Part shown: in pieces, positions 33,330 through 42,386 of the stretch
Numbering within the stretch: the first letter of the stretch is position 1
Layout: each line of letters opens with the position of its first letter
Assembly: GCA_021647505.1 (NCBI GenBank)
Contig: JAKIUN010000008.1
Location: 1-64,000, forward strand
DNA: 64,000 bases
Source of the DNA: Gammaproteobacteria bacterium
GTDB lineage: Bacteria > Pseudomonadota > Gammaproteobacteria > SZUA-152
Direction: 5' to 3'
Program-made: the position numbers and the translations under genes
The notes under the pieces: model-generated
The model's database searches: none
What the model was told of the DNA's origin: nothing
What the model saw: the letters and a program-made list of their open reading frames with translations, nothing else

Positions 33330-33934
33330 AACGCAGGACAATTGTGGAATTCCAGCAGCAGACCACGTTCACCCAGGCGACAGCGGGTAAAACAGGCATT
33401 ATTCACCACCACACGATAGGCACAGGCCAGGTCGGCCTGTAGTACATGCGCCATCAGGGCGCGAACCACCCCCGCGTGGGCCACGACCAGTACCTGCTTT
33501 CCTGCGTATTCCTGCAAACAATCATCGAAGGCGCGGGCGACTCGGGCGACGAAGTCTGTCAACGGTTCCGCACCGGGCGGCCGGTTATGCACCGGATCAT
33601 GGAAGAAAGCGGCGTATTCGTCCGGATTGTCGTGTTGAATCTGCTCCGGTGTACGCCCCTCCCAGCTACCGAAACCCACCTCGCGGAAGCGCGCATCCAC
33701 CGTTACCGGTAGACCATGACGCGTTCCCAATGCCTCGGCAAAGTTGCGGCAACGAATCAGCGGCGAACTGACGATGTGCGTCCACGGCACGCTCTCGGCC
33801 GCCTCACCACCCACCGCCGCCCACATTTGTGCCCATCCCTTCTCGCTCAGTGGATCGTCGATATTGTGGCCACGATAGGCGCGGCCGCCCTCGGGTGTGC
33901 CGTGACGCAACAGGTCGATGAGAGTGTCGCTCAT
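33326..33934 (-). CDS. histidine phosphatase (phosphoglycerate mutase-like)
   Basis: The 202-residue cytoplasmic enzyme belongs to the histidine phosphatase superfamily. The catalytic RHG is seen in LIDLLRHGTPEGGRAYRGHN. Further residues are SSPLIRCRNFAEALG and the second histidine in VLVVAHAGVVRALM. The closest functional relatives are alpha-ribazole phosphatases (CobC) and related broad phosphatases. No cobalamin gene is nearby, so the substrate is open. The stop codon is formed inside a palindromic repeat. The gap 33935-34167 shows no feature. Confidence 0.88.
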   Translation of the reverse strand: MSDTLIDLLRHGTPEGGRAYRGHNIDDPLSEKGWAQMWAAVGGEAAESVPWTHIVSSPLIRCRNFAEALGTRHGLPVTVDARFREVGFGSWEGRTPEQIQHDNPDEYAAFFHDPVHNRPPGAEPLTDFVARVARAFDDCLQEYAGKQVLVVAHAGVVRALMAHVLQADLACAYRVVVNNACFTRCRLGERGLLLEFHNCPAL

Positions 33935-34167
33935 GGGGTCTCCGTTGTTTTGAAAGGGATTTTGAATAAGGTTTCGAGTCTAGACCTGGCACTCCCCTCC
34001 CTACCGCGGATCATCTGTCGATTGCTGAATATCGATCTCCATCGATCCATGTGTCTGCACCACATTGCCGCCAGGGCAATGGGATATTACAGGCTTGAAG
34101 ATTCGCCGGACACCATGATTCTTTAAACCCGGTAATACTCGAAAACTAGATTTCCAATAAAGCGCAA

Positions 34168-35091
34168 TCACTTCACATCCACCAGGCGCGGCTCGCGGGC
34201 GCCGTCATAGTGCAGGGCGGCAAAATCACGGCTGGCGATCATATGCTGTACTTCGCGGACATAGTCTTCGCCACGCTGTGAATAACGTTGCAGATGGGCG
34301 GCCAGTTGTCGTGGGCCCGGCTGTTGACCATCGGTGCGCAGGCGGGCACGGGCGTTGCGCAAATCATCGTAGGCATGACCGATGTTGAGGTTGTGCATAT
34401 AGGCGCGCACCGAGGCTTGTAGGCTGGGGAAGGCCTTGACCGAATGGGTGGCGTCCTCGGCGCGGTTTGCCGGGGTCAGGCCGCCGGTCTTTTGGTAGGT
34501 CCACTGGCCGAACAGGCTGTTACCCTCCAGGGCAAAACGAGAGGAGCCCCAGCCGGATTCAATGGCGGCCTGAGCCAGGGTTAGTGCAGTGGGGATCTCG
34601 TCCAGCCTTTTCAACAGTTCAATACGGTTCTCAGCCGTGTGCAGATCGCTGCGGATGCGGTAATTGCGAGCTGTTTCGGCTAACCATTTTTCCATTTTTC
34701 CATCCACCAGTGGCGGATTCTTCAGTAGCAGTAACACGAGCTGGCGCTGTTCGCGCAGGCGACGGTTTTCCGCCAGTACGATGGGCAGCAGGGTGCGCAG
34801 GAACAGGTGTTTGCGGGCGGTGCTGCTGCGGATGTCGGCGAAGTCCGGCGGCAGGTGTTGCAGGGCGATGGCGGGAACCTGGTCGCCCGGCGGCCAATGG
34901 TAGCCCTGCCGGGCGAAGAGTTCTTCCAGTTCGGCAGCGCTGGCGACGGTGAAGGGGTGCAGGCTTTCACTTTCAGTGTAAAACAACGATCCAGCCTGAA
35001 CCGGCAGGCTATGCGTGGCCATGCCGGTGGCGAACAGCAGGGTGAGGATTAGCTGGCCGAAGCTGGCCAGAAAACCAGGGTAAATACGCAT
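34168..35091 (-). CDS. Bax-like exported glucosaminidase
   Basis: The 307-residue product has an N-terminal signal or anchor (FGQLILTLLFATGMATHSLP) and a C-terminal mannosyl-glycoprotein endo-beta-N-acetylglucosaminidase-type domain. The catalytic Glu is likely in LAQAAIESGWGSSRFALEGN. The downstream segments SLFGQWTY and AFPSLQASVRAYMHNLN match the Bax family of gammaproteobacteria. Such enzymes cleave glycan strands of peptidoglycan in the periplasm. It is monocistronic. The upstream 279 bases to 35370 hold no gene that I can support. Confidence 0.9.
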   Translation of the reverse strand: MRIYPGFLASFGQLILTLLFATGMATHSLPVQAGSLFYTESESLHPFTVASAAELEELFARQGYHWPPGDQVPAIALQHLPPDFADIRSSTARKHLFLRTLLPIVLAENRRLREQRQLVLLLLKNPPLVDGKMEKWLAETARNYRIRSDLHTAENRIELLKRLDEIPTALTLAQAAIESGWGSSRFALEGNSLFGQWTYQKTGGLTPANRAEDATHSVKAFPSLQASVRAYMHNLNIGHAYDDLRNARARLRTDGQQPGPRQLAAHLQRYSQRGEDYVREVQHMIASRDFAALHYDGAREPRLVDVK

Positions 35092-35370
35092 GTTACTCTT
35101 CGTTTATTTCGGGGTAAGCAGGTAGTTTACCCTGTTTTCAAGCGGTCACAGCAACAGGCTGAACCACAGAGGCAGGCTGAGGCTGCTTGCCGGGGGTGAT
35201 TAGGTTACAAGCCTTCAGCATGACGCGTATCACACTTTCTTTGCTGGTTATCGCCCGCACCATGAAAACACCGCTTTCGCAAACTATGCTTAATCGAAAG
35301 ACAGATTGCTGTTATATATGGATAAGCAACTATGATGGCAGAGATGTGATGGCAAAAACTGAATATTGGC

Positions 35371-36303
35371 GTGAATCCGTTTAGCTGGCTTGGCAGGAAG
35401 ACTATCGACTGGCTCATCCACGAGGGTGGGCCGTCAGGCGTGCCGCAATGTGATTTTGAGCGCCTGGGTTTTGAGATCCGCCCCTGCGATGTGCTGCTGG
35501 TAGAGGGCCGGGCGCGAGTCAGCGAGGTCATCAAAACCATTACCCAGAGTCAGTGGACGCACTCGGCATTGTACCTGGGCCGCCTGCACGACATCGAAGA
35601 CGAGGGTGTGCGTGAGCATGTGAGCTGGCTGTACGATGGCGATCCCTCAGACCAGCTCATCATCGAGCCACTGCTGGGCAAAGGCACGGTCATCTCCCCA
35701 CTGAAAAAGTATGCGGGTGAACATGTGCGAATCTGCCGCCCGACAGGCCTGTCACGCACGGATGCGGGGCGGGTGCTGGCCTTTGCGGCAAAGCATCTGG
35801 GGCATGCATACGACGTGCGTCAGCTGCTGGATCTGGCGCGCTTCCTGTTTCCCTATGGTGTTATCCCGCGCCGCTGGCGATCCAGCCTGTTTGAACACAA
35901 CATCGGCCAACCGACTCGCACCGTATGTTCGACCCTGATCGCCTCGGCCTTTTCTTCGGTGCAATTCCCCATTCTGCCAGTGATTCACCGCGAGGAAAAT
36001 GGCGCCATCAAGCTCTACAAACGTAACACCCGCCTCTATGTGCCACGCGATTTCGACACCTCACCCTATTTCGACATTATTAAATACCCACTACTGGGAC
36101 TGAATGATCTGGCCGTTTACCGCCAGTTGCCCTGGGATACTGAGGGTGTAATCTGCAATGGTGAAAATGAATGCTTTATTCCCGGTGAGGATGGCATGAT
36201 TCCCGTGCTGGTCGGAGAGGCGGCCGTGGACAAGGAACAGGCGGAGGCTGATACCCCGCTGGCGGCAGTGGATACAGTAAAAGGGTCATCAGCAACGAGA
36301 TAG
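35371..36303 (+). CDS. YiiX-like NlpC/P60 superfamily protein
   Basis: The 310-residue protein resembles the YiiX/YebB group of papain-like NlpC/P60 relatives. The catalytic His is probably in SQWTHSALYLGRL near residue 63. The permuted Cys is in TRTVCSTLIASAF near residue 190. The start is a GTG at 35371, since an in-frame TGA lies eight codons upstream and no ATG is suitable. There is no signal peptide. The substrate is unknown; members may cleave lipids or amides at the membrane. The stop codon lies 12 bases before fadE, so both may share a transcript. Confidence 0.82.
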   Translation: MNPFSWLGRKTIDWLIHEGGPSGVPQCDFERLGFEIRPCDVLLVEGRARVSEVIKTITQSQWTHSALYLGRLHDIEDEGVREHVSWLYDGDPSDQLIIEPLLGKGTVISPLKKYAGEHVRICRPTGLSRTDAGRVLAFAAKHLGHAYDVRQLLDLARFLFPYGVIPRRWRSSLFEHNIGQPTRTVCSTLIASAFSSVQFPILPVIHREENGAIKLYKRNTRLYVPRDFDTSPYFDIIKYPLLGLNDLAVYRQLPWDTEGVICNGENECFIPGEDGMIPVLVGEAAVDKEQAEADTPLAAVDTVKGSSATR

Positions 36304-36315
36304 TCAGGAGAAAAC

Positions 36316-38772
36316 ATGTGTATTGTCTGGATTGGTCTGTTTGTTATCACCGTGGGTCTGGTGTTTTACCGGCGCTGGTCGTTGTTGTCCGGTTCGCTGC
36401 TACTGGCAGGATTGCTGATTGCCTGGGGTCTGTGGGGTGGCGCAGGCGCTGGGCCACAGGCGCTGGCCTGGCTGGTGTTTCTCGCCATCACGGTGCCGCT
36501 CAATGTCCCGTCCCTGCGCCGTGCCTGGCTGACAGATCGTCTGTTTAAACGTTTTAGTAAAATCATGCCCACGATGTCGGATACCGAGCGCGAAGCGCTG
36601 GAGGCCGGCAGTGTCTGGTGGGATGGCGACCTGTTTTCCGGCATGCCGAAATGGTCGCGGCTGATGGAGACCCCGCCACCGAAGCTGACGCCCGACGAAC
36701 GTGCCTTTCTTGATGGCCCGGTGGAAACCCTGTGCGGCATGATTGACGACTGGCATATCACCCAGGTCGACCGTGACTTGCCACCGGAGGTCTGGGACTA
36801 TCTCAAGACCGAGGGGTTTTTCGGCATGATCATTCCACGCCACTTCGGCGGCCTCGAGTTTTCCGCCCTAGCCCATTCCGCAGTGGTGATGAAAGTGGCC
36901 AGCCGTTCGATTACCGCAGCAGTGACGGTGATGGTTCCCAACTCCCTCGGCCCCGCTGAGCTATTGTTACGTTACGGTACCGACGAGCAAAAAAATCACT
37001 ATCTGCCGCGCCTGGCGACGGGTGAGGAGATCCCCTGTTTTGCTCTTACCTCGCCTGAAGCCGGTTCCGACGCGGCCGCCATGACCGACAGCGGTGTAGT
37101 TTGCCGCGCCGATTTCAACGGTGAGTCCGACGTGTTGGGCATTCGCCTCAACTGGGATAAGCGTTATATCACCCTCGGCCCGGTGGCCACGGTGCTGGGC
37201 CTGGCCTTTAAGCTGTTCGATCCCGATGGGCTGCTGGGTGATGAATTTGGCGGAAAGAAAAGTCTCGGTATCACCTGTGCCCTGATCCCCACCGATGTGC
37301 CAGGGGTGGAGATTGGCCTCCGTCATTTCCCCCTCAATCAGGCCTTCATGAACGGGCCGACCCGTGGCCACGATGTGTTTATCCCCATGGACTGGATCAT
37401 CGGTGGACAGTCACGCGCCGGGCAGGGCTGGCGTATGTTGATGGAATGTCTGGCCGCCGGACGCGCTATCTCGCTACCCGCCCTGTCCACCGGCGCCGGC
37501 AAACTCATGAGCCGCGCAACCGGCGCCTACGCCCGCGTGCGCAAGCAGTTCAAGACCCCCATTGGCCGCTTTGAGGGCGTGGAAGAGGCGCTGGCGCGCA
37601 TCGCTGGGCTGACCTACATGATGGACGCTGCGCGCACCCTCACCGCCGCTGCCGTAGATCAGGGTGAGAGCCCGTCGGTCATCTCGGCGGTGGTGAAATA
37701 TCAGCTTACCGAGGCCATGCGTACAGTGGTCAATGACGCCATGGACGTGCAGGGCGGCAAGGGTATCTGCATGGGGCCGCGAAACTTTGCCGGGCGGGTC
37801 TACCAGGCCATCCCCATCAGCATCACCGTGGAGGGGGCGAACATCCTCACCCGCAGCCTGATTATCTTTGGTCAGGGTGCGGTGCGCTGTCACCCCTTCG
37901 TGCTGCGCGAAATGCAGGCCATCGCGGCCAAGGATGCCGAAGCCTTCGATTCGGCCTTTACCGGCCACGTCGGTTTCGCCATCTCCAACGCCGTGCGCAG
38001 TTTGTTCCTCGGCCTCAGCGGTGCACACCTCGCCTGCACGCCGCTGCATGGTGCTCTAAGTAGCCCGTCACGGCGTTACTTCCAGCAACTGACGCGCATG
38101 AGCGCCGCCTTCGCCTTTGTCGCGGATGTCTCCATGCTGGTGCTGGGCGGTAGCCTCAAACGCCGCGAAAAACTCTCCGGTCGTCTTGCTGACGTATTGA
38201 GCTGGCTATATCTCGCCTCCGCCGCCCTCAAGCGTTACGAGGATCAGGGCCGCCCGGCGGAGGATTTGCCGTTATTGCAATGGGTGTGTGAACACGCCCT
38301 GTACGAAATTCAGCGGGGTCTCAGTGACCTGTGCAAAAACTTCCCAAATCGCCCGGCAGCCTGGTTGATGCGGCTCGTGGTATTCCCCCTCGGCCGCCCC
38401 TTTCATGGCCCCTCGGATCGCCTTGGACACCAGTGCGCCGACCTGTTGATGGCCCCTTCAGAGGCGCGTGACCGCCTCACCCGCGGCCTGTTTTCCCCGC
38501 AGGATACGCAGCATGCCATTGGTGTCCTGGAGCATGCACTGGTGGCCATAGTGGCCGTGGCGCCACTGGAAAAGCGTGTCCGCACGGCAGTGCGTAATGG
38601 TGAACTGGCGAGCGCGCCGGAGGCCGAACTGATGGCCGATGCGCATCGCTTGCGGGTCATCAATGACACGGAGTACGAACAATGGCAGGCTGCCGATTAT
38701 GCGCGTCGTGAGGCCATCGCCGTGGACGAATTCGAGAAAGAGTCGCTGGTATGCCGTGCGGAGAAATCGTAG
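36316..38772 (+). CDS. fadE: acyl-CoA dehydrogenase FadE
   Basis: FadE introduces the first double bond of beta-oxidation, passing electrons to an electron-transfer flavoprotein. The 818-residue length matches E. coli FadE (814). Two N-terminal hydrophobic segments (residues 3-20 and 28-60) are followed by the dehydrogenase core with CFALTSPEAGSDAAAMTDSG. ALARIAGLTYMMDAARTLTA and VQGGKGICMGPRNFAGR follow, then the long C-terminal DUF1974 domain. CAGGAG precedes the ATG. It heads a plus-strand fatty-acid degradation cluster that runs to the thioesterase gene. Confidence 0.95.
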   Translation: MCIVWIGLFVITVGLVFYRRWSLLSGSLLLAGLLIAWGLWGGAGAGPQALAWLVFLAITVPLNVPSLRRAWLTDRLFKRFSKIMPTMSDTEREALEAGSVWWDGDLFSGMPKWSRLMETPPPKLTPDERAFLDGPVETLCGMIDDWHITQVDRDLPPEVWDYLKTEGFFGMIIPRHFGGLEFSALAHSAVVMKVASRSITAAVTVMVPNSLGPAELLLRYGTDEQKNHYLPRLATGEEIPCFALTSPEAGSDAAAMTDSGVVCRADFNGESDVLGIRLNWDKRYITLGPVATVLGLAFKLFDPDGLLGDEFGGKKSLGITCALIPTDVPGVEIGLRHFPLNQAFMNGPTRGHDVFIPMDWIIGGQSRAGQGWRMLMECLAAGRAISLPALSTGAGKLMSRATGAYARVRKQFKTPIGRFEGVEEALARIAGLTYMMDAARTLTAAAVDQGESPSVISAVVKYQLTEAMRTVVNDAMDVQGGKGICMGPRNFAGRVYQAIPISITVEGANILTRSLIIFGQGAVRCHPFVLREMQAIAAKDAEAFDSAFTGHVGFAISNAVRSLFLGLSGAHLACTPLHGALSSPSRRYFQQLTRMSAAFAFVADVSMLVLGGSLKRREKLSGRLADVLSWLYLASAALKRYEDQGRPAEDLPLLQWVCEHALYEIQRGLSDLCKNFPNRPAAWLMRLVVFPLGRPFHGPSDRLGHQCADLLMAPSEARDRLTRGLFSPQDTQHAIGVLEHALVAIVAVAPLEKRVRTAVRNGELASAPEAELMADAHRLRVINDTEYEQWQAADYARREAIAVDEFEKESLVCRAEKS

Positions 38773-38810
38773 AGGGGGCCATGCCCGCGATGGTGTGCAG
38801 GGAAAAGCGT

Positions 38811-38880
38811 TTCGCCACAGAGGTACGGAGAACACAGAGTAGAGCATATTTTCATGGATCTCTGTGGCCCCTGTGGTGAA
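38811..38880. repeat. 70-base palindromic element (CCACAGAGG family), second copy
   Basis: The left end TTCGCCACAGAGGTACGGAG and the right end CTCTGTGGCCCCTGTGGTGAA form an imperfect inverted repeat. They resemble the element at 2483-2565. It lies between fadE and the thiolase gene. Confidence 0.65.
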
Positions 38881-38940
38881 TCACTGTTTCGGGCGCAGAC
38901 CATTTGGAACTGTATTGTAGAGAAGAGAGAGGAAGCAGGC

Positions 38941-40269
38941 ATGACGGACGATGAGAAAAAAAGCACACCTCCCCCCCAGTCACGCCGGGTGGTACATACG
39001 GTGTATGTGGTGGATGGTGCACGCACGCCCTTTCTCAAGGCGCGTGGCAAGCCCGGCCCGTTCAGTGCCGCCAATCTGGCGGTGGGTGCGGGACGCCATC
39101 TGCTGGCGCGACAGTCTTTTGAGCCGGGCGATATTGATGAGGTAATCCTTGGCTGCGTGATGCCGGGGCCGGATGAGGCCAATATCGCCCGGGTCGCCGC
39201 CCTGCGCCTCGGCATCCGCAAAGAAACACCGGCCTGGACGGTACAGCGCAACTGCGCCTCCGGCATGCAGGCGCTGGATAGCGCTGCGCAGAGCATCGCC
39301 CATGGCCGCGCCAACCTGGTACTGGCGGGCGGCGTGGAGGCCATGAGCCATGCCCCGGTGTTGCTGGCGGAGCCGATGGTGGCTTGGTTGGCGGCGTGGT
39401 ACAAGGCGAAGGGCCTGGGAGCCCGGGCCAAGGTACTGCGCAGCCTGCGCCCGGCCTACCTGAAACCGGTCATTGCCCTGCTGCGAGGCCTCACTGACCC
39501 GGTGGTGGGCCTGTCCATGGGGCAGACGGCGGAGATCATCGCCCATCGCTTTGGTATTGAGCGTGAGCAGATGAACGCCTATGCCATGCGTTCCCATCAG
39601 CGTCTCGCGGCGGCACAGGATGCCGGCTACTTCAATGAAATCGAAACTCTTTACGACACCAGCGGACATTATTTCGACGCCGACGATGGCCTGCGCCACG
39701 ACACCAGCATGGCCAGTCTCGACAAACTGAGGCCGGTTTTTGACCGTCCCTTCGGTAATGTCACTGCGGGAAACAGTGCACAGGTGACCGACGGCGCGGC
39801 GATGCTGCTGTTGGCCTCCGAACAGGCGGTAAAAAAATGGCAACTGCCAGTGCTGGGGCGCATTGTCGACAGTCACTGGGCGGGGTTAGATCCGGCACAG
39901 ATGGGACTGGGGCCGGTGCATGCCATGACGCCCCTGCTCAAACGCCACAAGCTGAAGCTCGACGATATCGACACCTGGGAGATCAATGAGGCCTTCGCCG
40001 CACAGGTGCTGGCCAATATCGAGGCGTGGAAGGATTACCACTACTGCCGTAACGAGTTGCACACGACCTTGGCCATGGGCGAGCTGGATCAGGAACGCCT
40101 CAATGTGGACGGCGGCGGTGTGAGCCTGGGGCATCCGGTGGGTGCCAGTGGAGCACGCATCGTGTTGCATCTGTTGCGTGTGCTGGAGCGTACGGGGGCG
40201 CGGCGCGGTATGGCCAGCCTGTGTATCGGCGGTGGCCAGGGCGGCGCCATGCTACTGGAACGGGAGTAA
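38941..40269 (+). CDS. fadI: acetyl-CoA C-acyltransferase (FadI-like thiolase)
   Basis: The enzyme cleaves 3-ketoacyl-CoA with CoA in beta-oxidation. The 442-residue product has the nucleophile Cys in RNCASGMQALDSAAQSIAHG near residue 103. Further motifs are WEINEAFAAQ, HPVGASGARIV and CIGGGQGGAMLLE with the second catalytic Cys. I start at the ATG at 38941 (MTDDEKK), which has GAGGAAG upstream; the frame extends back into the palindromic repeat. The length and pairing with a FadJ-like gene favour FadI over FadA. The fadJ-like gene starts four bases after its stop. Confidence 0.9.
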   Translation: MTDDEKKSTPPPQSRRVVHTVYVVDGARTPFLKARGKPGPFSAANLAVGAGRHLLARQSFEPGDIDEVILGCVMPGPDEANIARVAALRLGIRKETPAWTVQRNCASGMQALDSAAQSIAHGRANLVLAGGVEAMSHAPVLLAEPMVAWLAAWYKAKGLGARAKVLRSLRPAYLKPVIALLRGLTDPVVGLSMGQTAEIIAHRFGIEREQMNAYAMRSHQRLAAAQDAGYFNEIETLYDTSGHYFDADDGLRHDTSMASLDKLRPVFDRPFGNVTAGNSAQVTDGAAMLLLASEQAVKKWQLPVLGRIVDSHWAGLDPAQMGLGPVHAMTPLLKRHKLKLDDIDTWEINEAFAAQVLANIEAWKDYHYCRNELHTTLAMGELDQERLNVDGGGVSLGHPVGASGARIVLHLLRVLERTGARRGMASLCIGGGQGGAMLLERE

Positions 40270-40273
40270 GACA

Positions 40274-42316
40274 ATGACAGATAAAAGCAACAACTGGCAG
40301 CGGGAAACGGATGCCGAAGGCATCGTCTGGTTGACCATCGACCAGGCCGGGGCAAGTGCAAACACCCTCGGCCGGGAGCTTATGGAGGAGCTGAATGACA
40401 TTCTTGGCGAGTTGGAGGCTCAGCGGCCAAAGGGATTGGTGATTCAGTCAGCCAAGGCAAATTTTATCGTCGGTGCAGATATTCGCGAATTCACCCACGT
40501 TAAAACCCCGGATCAGGCACGCGAACTGATCCGTCGCGGGCAGGCGGTGGTCAATCGACTCGAAGGCCTGCGTTGCCCGACGGTGGTGCTGATTAACGGT
40601 TTCTGTCTCGGCGGTGGGCTGGAGCTGGCGCTGGGCTGTGACTACCGCGTCGCCGACGACGCCGACAGTACGCGCCTGGGCCTGCCCGAAGTCCGTCTCG
40701 GTATTCATCCCGGCTTTGGCGGCGCGGCGCGTCTGCCACGGCTGGTGGGCGCCACTGCCGCTATGGACATGATGCTCACCGGCCGCAGCCTCAGCGCCCG
40801 TGCGGCGAAGAAGATCGGCCTGGTAGATCATGCCGTGCCGCAGCGCCACCTGCAACGCGCCGCGCGTGAACTGATCCGTACCCGGCCGAAAATAAAGCAG
40901 GCCAGCGGGTTGGCGGCGCTGGGTAATCACGCCCTGGTGCGGCCGCTGCTGGCACGGGTGCTGCGTAAAAAGATCACCGCCAAGGCACACCCGGAACACT
41001 ATCCTGCACCCTATGCGCTGATCGACCTGTGGCGCAAACATGGCACAGATAAACTCGCCGTGCTGCGTGCCGAGGAGCTCTCCGTCGCCCGTCTGGTGAC
41101 CGGTGACACGGCGCGCAATCTGGTACGGGTATTTTTTCTGCAAGAACGGCTCAAGTCACAGGGTGACAAAAAGGCCTTCACGCCGCAGCATATTCACGTC
41201 ATCGGCGGTGGCGTGATGGGAGGTGATATTGCTGCCTGGTGTGCCCTGCGAGGCCTACAGGTGACGGTACAGGATCGCAATGATGGGCATCTGGCGCAGG
41301 TTGTGAAACGCGCTGCTAAACTGTATAAAAAGAAGCTCAAAAAGCCGCGCTTGGTTCAGCAGGCGCTGGATCGGCTGATGCCGGATAAGCAGGGTCAGGG
41401 GCTGGCGCAGGCCGATGTGGTGATCGAGGCCATTTTCGAGGACATTGAGGCGAAACAGAACCTTTATCGGGAAATAGAGCCCCACATGAAAGAAGGTGCG
41501 CTGTTGGCCACCAACACCTCCAGTATTCCATTACAGGTGCTGGGCGAGGTGCTGAGCGATCCAAACCGGCTGGTGGGCCTGCATTTCTTCAACCCGGTGG
41601 CGCAGATGCAGCTGGTGGAAATCGTCACGACGCCGGACACGCATCCCGATGCCGCAAAAAAGGCCGCAGCCTTCACCCGTCACATCGACCGTCTGCCGTT
41701 GCCGGTCAACTCCAGCCCCGGCTTCCTCGTCAATCGCGTGCTAATGCCCTATTTGCTGGAGGCGGTGACGCTGGAAGCCGAGGGGCTGGCGCCCAAGGTA
41801 ATCGATGCCGAGGCACTGAAGTTCGGTATGCCCATGGGGCCAATCCTGTTGGCGGACACGGTCGGACTGGATATCTGCCTGTCGGTGGCAGAGATTTTGT
41901 CGAAGGAATTGGGCGTGGAAGTACCGAGTCGCCTGCGTGAGCTGGTGAAAGCCGGCCGTCTGGGGAAAAAGAGCGGGCATGGTTTTTATCGTTACGACAA
42001 ACAGGGAAAACCCCTGGGCACGAAGGCCGGGCGCGGTGAATATTGTCCACCCGATACGCAGGATCGCCTGATTGCCCGCCTGCTGAACGAAGCCCTCGCT
42101 TGTTTGCGTGAAGGGGTGGTCAGCGATGCGAATCTGCTCGACGCGGGGATTATTTTCGGTACCGGTTTTGCGCCTTTCCGTGGTGGGCCACTGCATTATA
42201 TCGAACAGGCTGGCCGGGATAAGCTGGCGAAAAAAATGGACGATTTGTACAAGAACTACGGCGAACGTTTTCCGGTGGATGAAAGTTGGCTGACATCGGA
42301 AAGGCGAAGTGAATGA
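40274..42316 (+). CDS. fadJ: FadJ-like enoyl-CoA hydratase / 3-hydroxyacyl-CoA dehydrogenase
   Basis: This bifunctional enzyme catalyses the second and third steps of beta-oxidation. The 680-residue protein has an N-terminal crotonase domain with the oxyanion-hole region GADIREFTH and the catalytic region LGLPEVRLGIHPGFGGAARL. A NAD-binding domain follows with HVIGGGVMGGDIAAWCAL near residue 305. NTSSIPLQVL and GLHFFNPVAQMQLVEIV precede the C-terminal helical domain. The ATG at 40274 (MTDKSNNWQR) gives the family N-terminus. The frame opens earlier, but that part is antisense-like and overlaps the thiolase gene. It pairs with the FadI-like thiolase. Confidence 0.93.
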   Translation: MTDKSNNWQRETDAEGIVWLTIDQAGASANTLGRELMEELNDILGELEAQRPKGLVIQSAKANFIVGADIREFTHVKTPDQARELIRRGQAVVNRLEGLRCPTVVLINGFCLGGGLELALGCDYRVADDADSTRLGLPEVRLGIHPGFGGAARLPRLVGATAAMDMMLTGRSLSARAAKKIGLVDHAVPQRHLQRAARELIRTRPKIKQASGLAALGNHALVRPLLARVLRKKITAKAHPEHYPAPYALIDLWRKHGTDKLAVLRAEELSVARLVTGDTARNLVRVFFLQERLKSQGDKKAFTPQHIHVIGGGVMGGDIAAWCALRGLQVTVQDRNDGHLAQVVKRAAKLYKKKLKKPRLVQQALDRLMPDKQGQGLAQADVVIEAIFEDIEAKQNLYREIEPHMKEGALLATNTSSIPLQVLGEVLSDPNRLVGLHFFNPVAQMQLVEIVTTPDTHPDAAKKAAAFTRHIDRLPLPVNSSPGFLVNRVLMPYLLEAVTLEAEGLAPKVIDAEALKFGMPMGPILLADTVGLDICLSVAEILSKELGVEVPSRLRELVKAGRLGKKSGHGFYRYDKQGKPLGTKAGRGEYCPPDTQDRLIARLLNEALACLREGVVSDANLLDAGIIFGTGFAPFRGGPLHYIEQAGRDKLAKKMDDLYKNYGERFPVDESWLTSERRSE

Positions 42317-42386
42317 CTTTGTGTCGATAACCGACTGTAGAAGCAGCTGGCCTGGTTAATGTTATATAACTATAAATGGTGCCCTC

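Noticed and set aside
35187-35384. 65-codon open frame before the YiiX-like gene
   Set aside because: It has no ribosome site or family features and overlaps the start of the YiiX-like gene in another frame.
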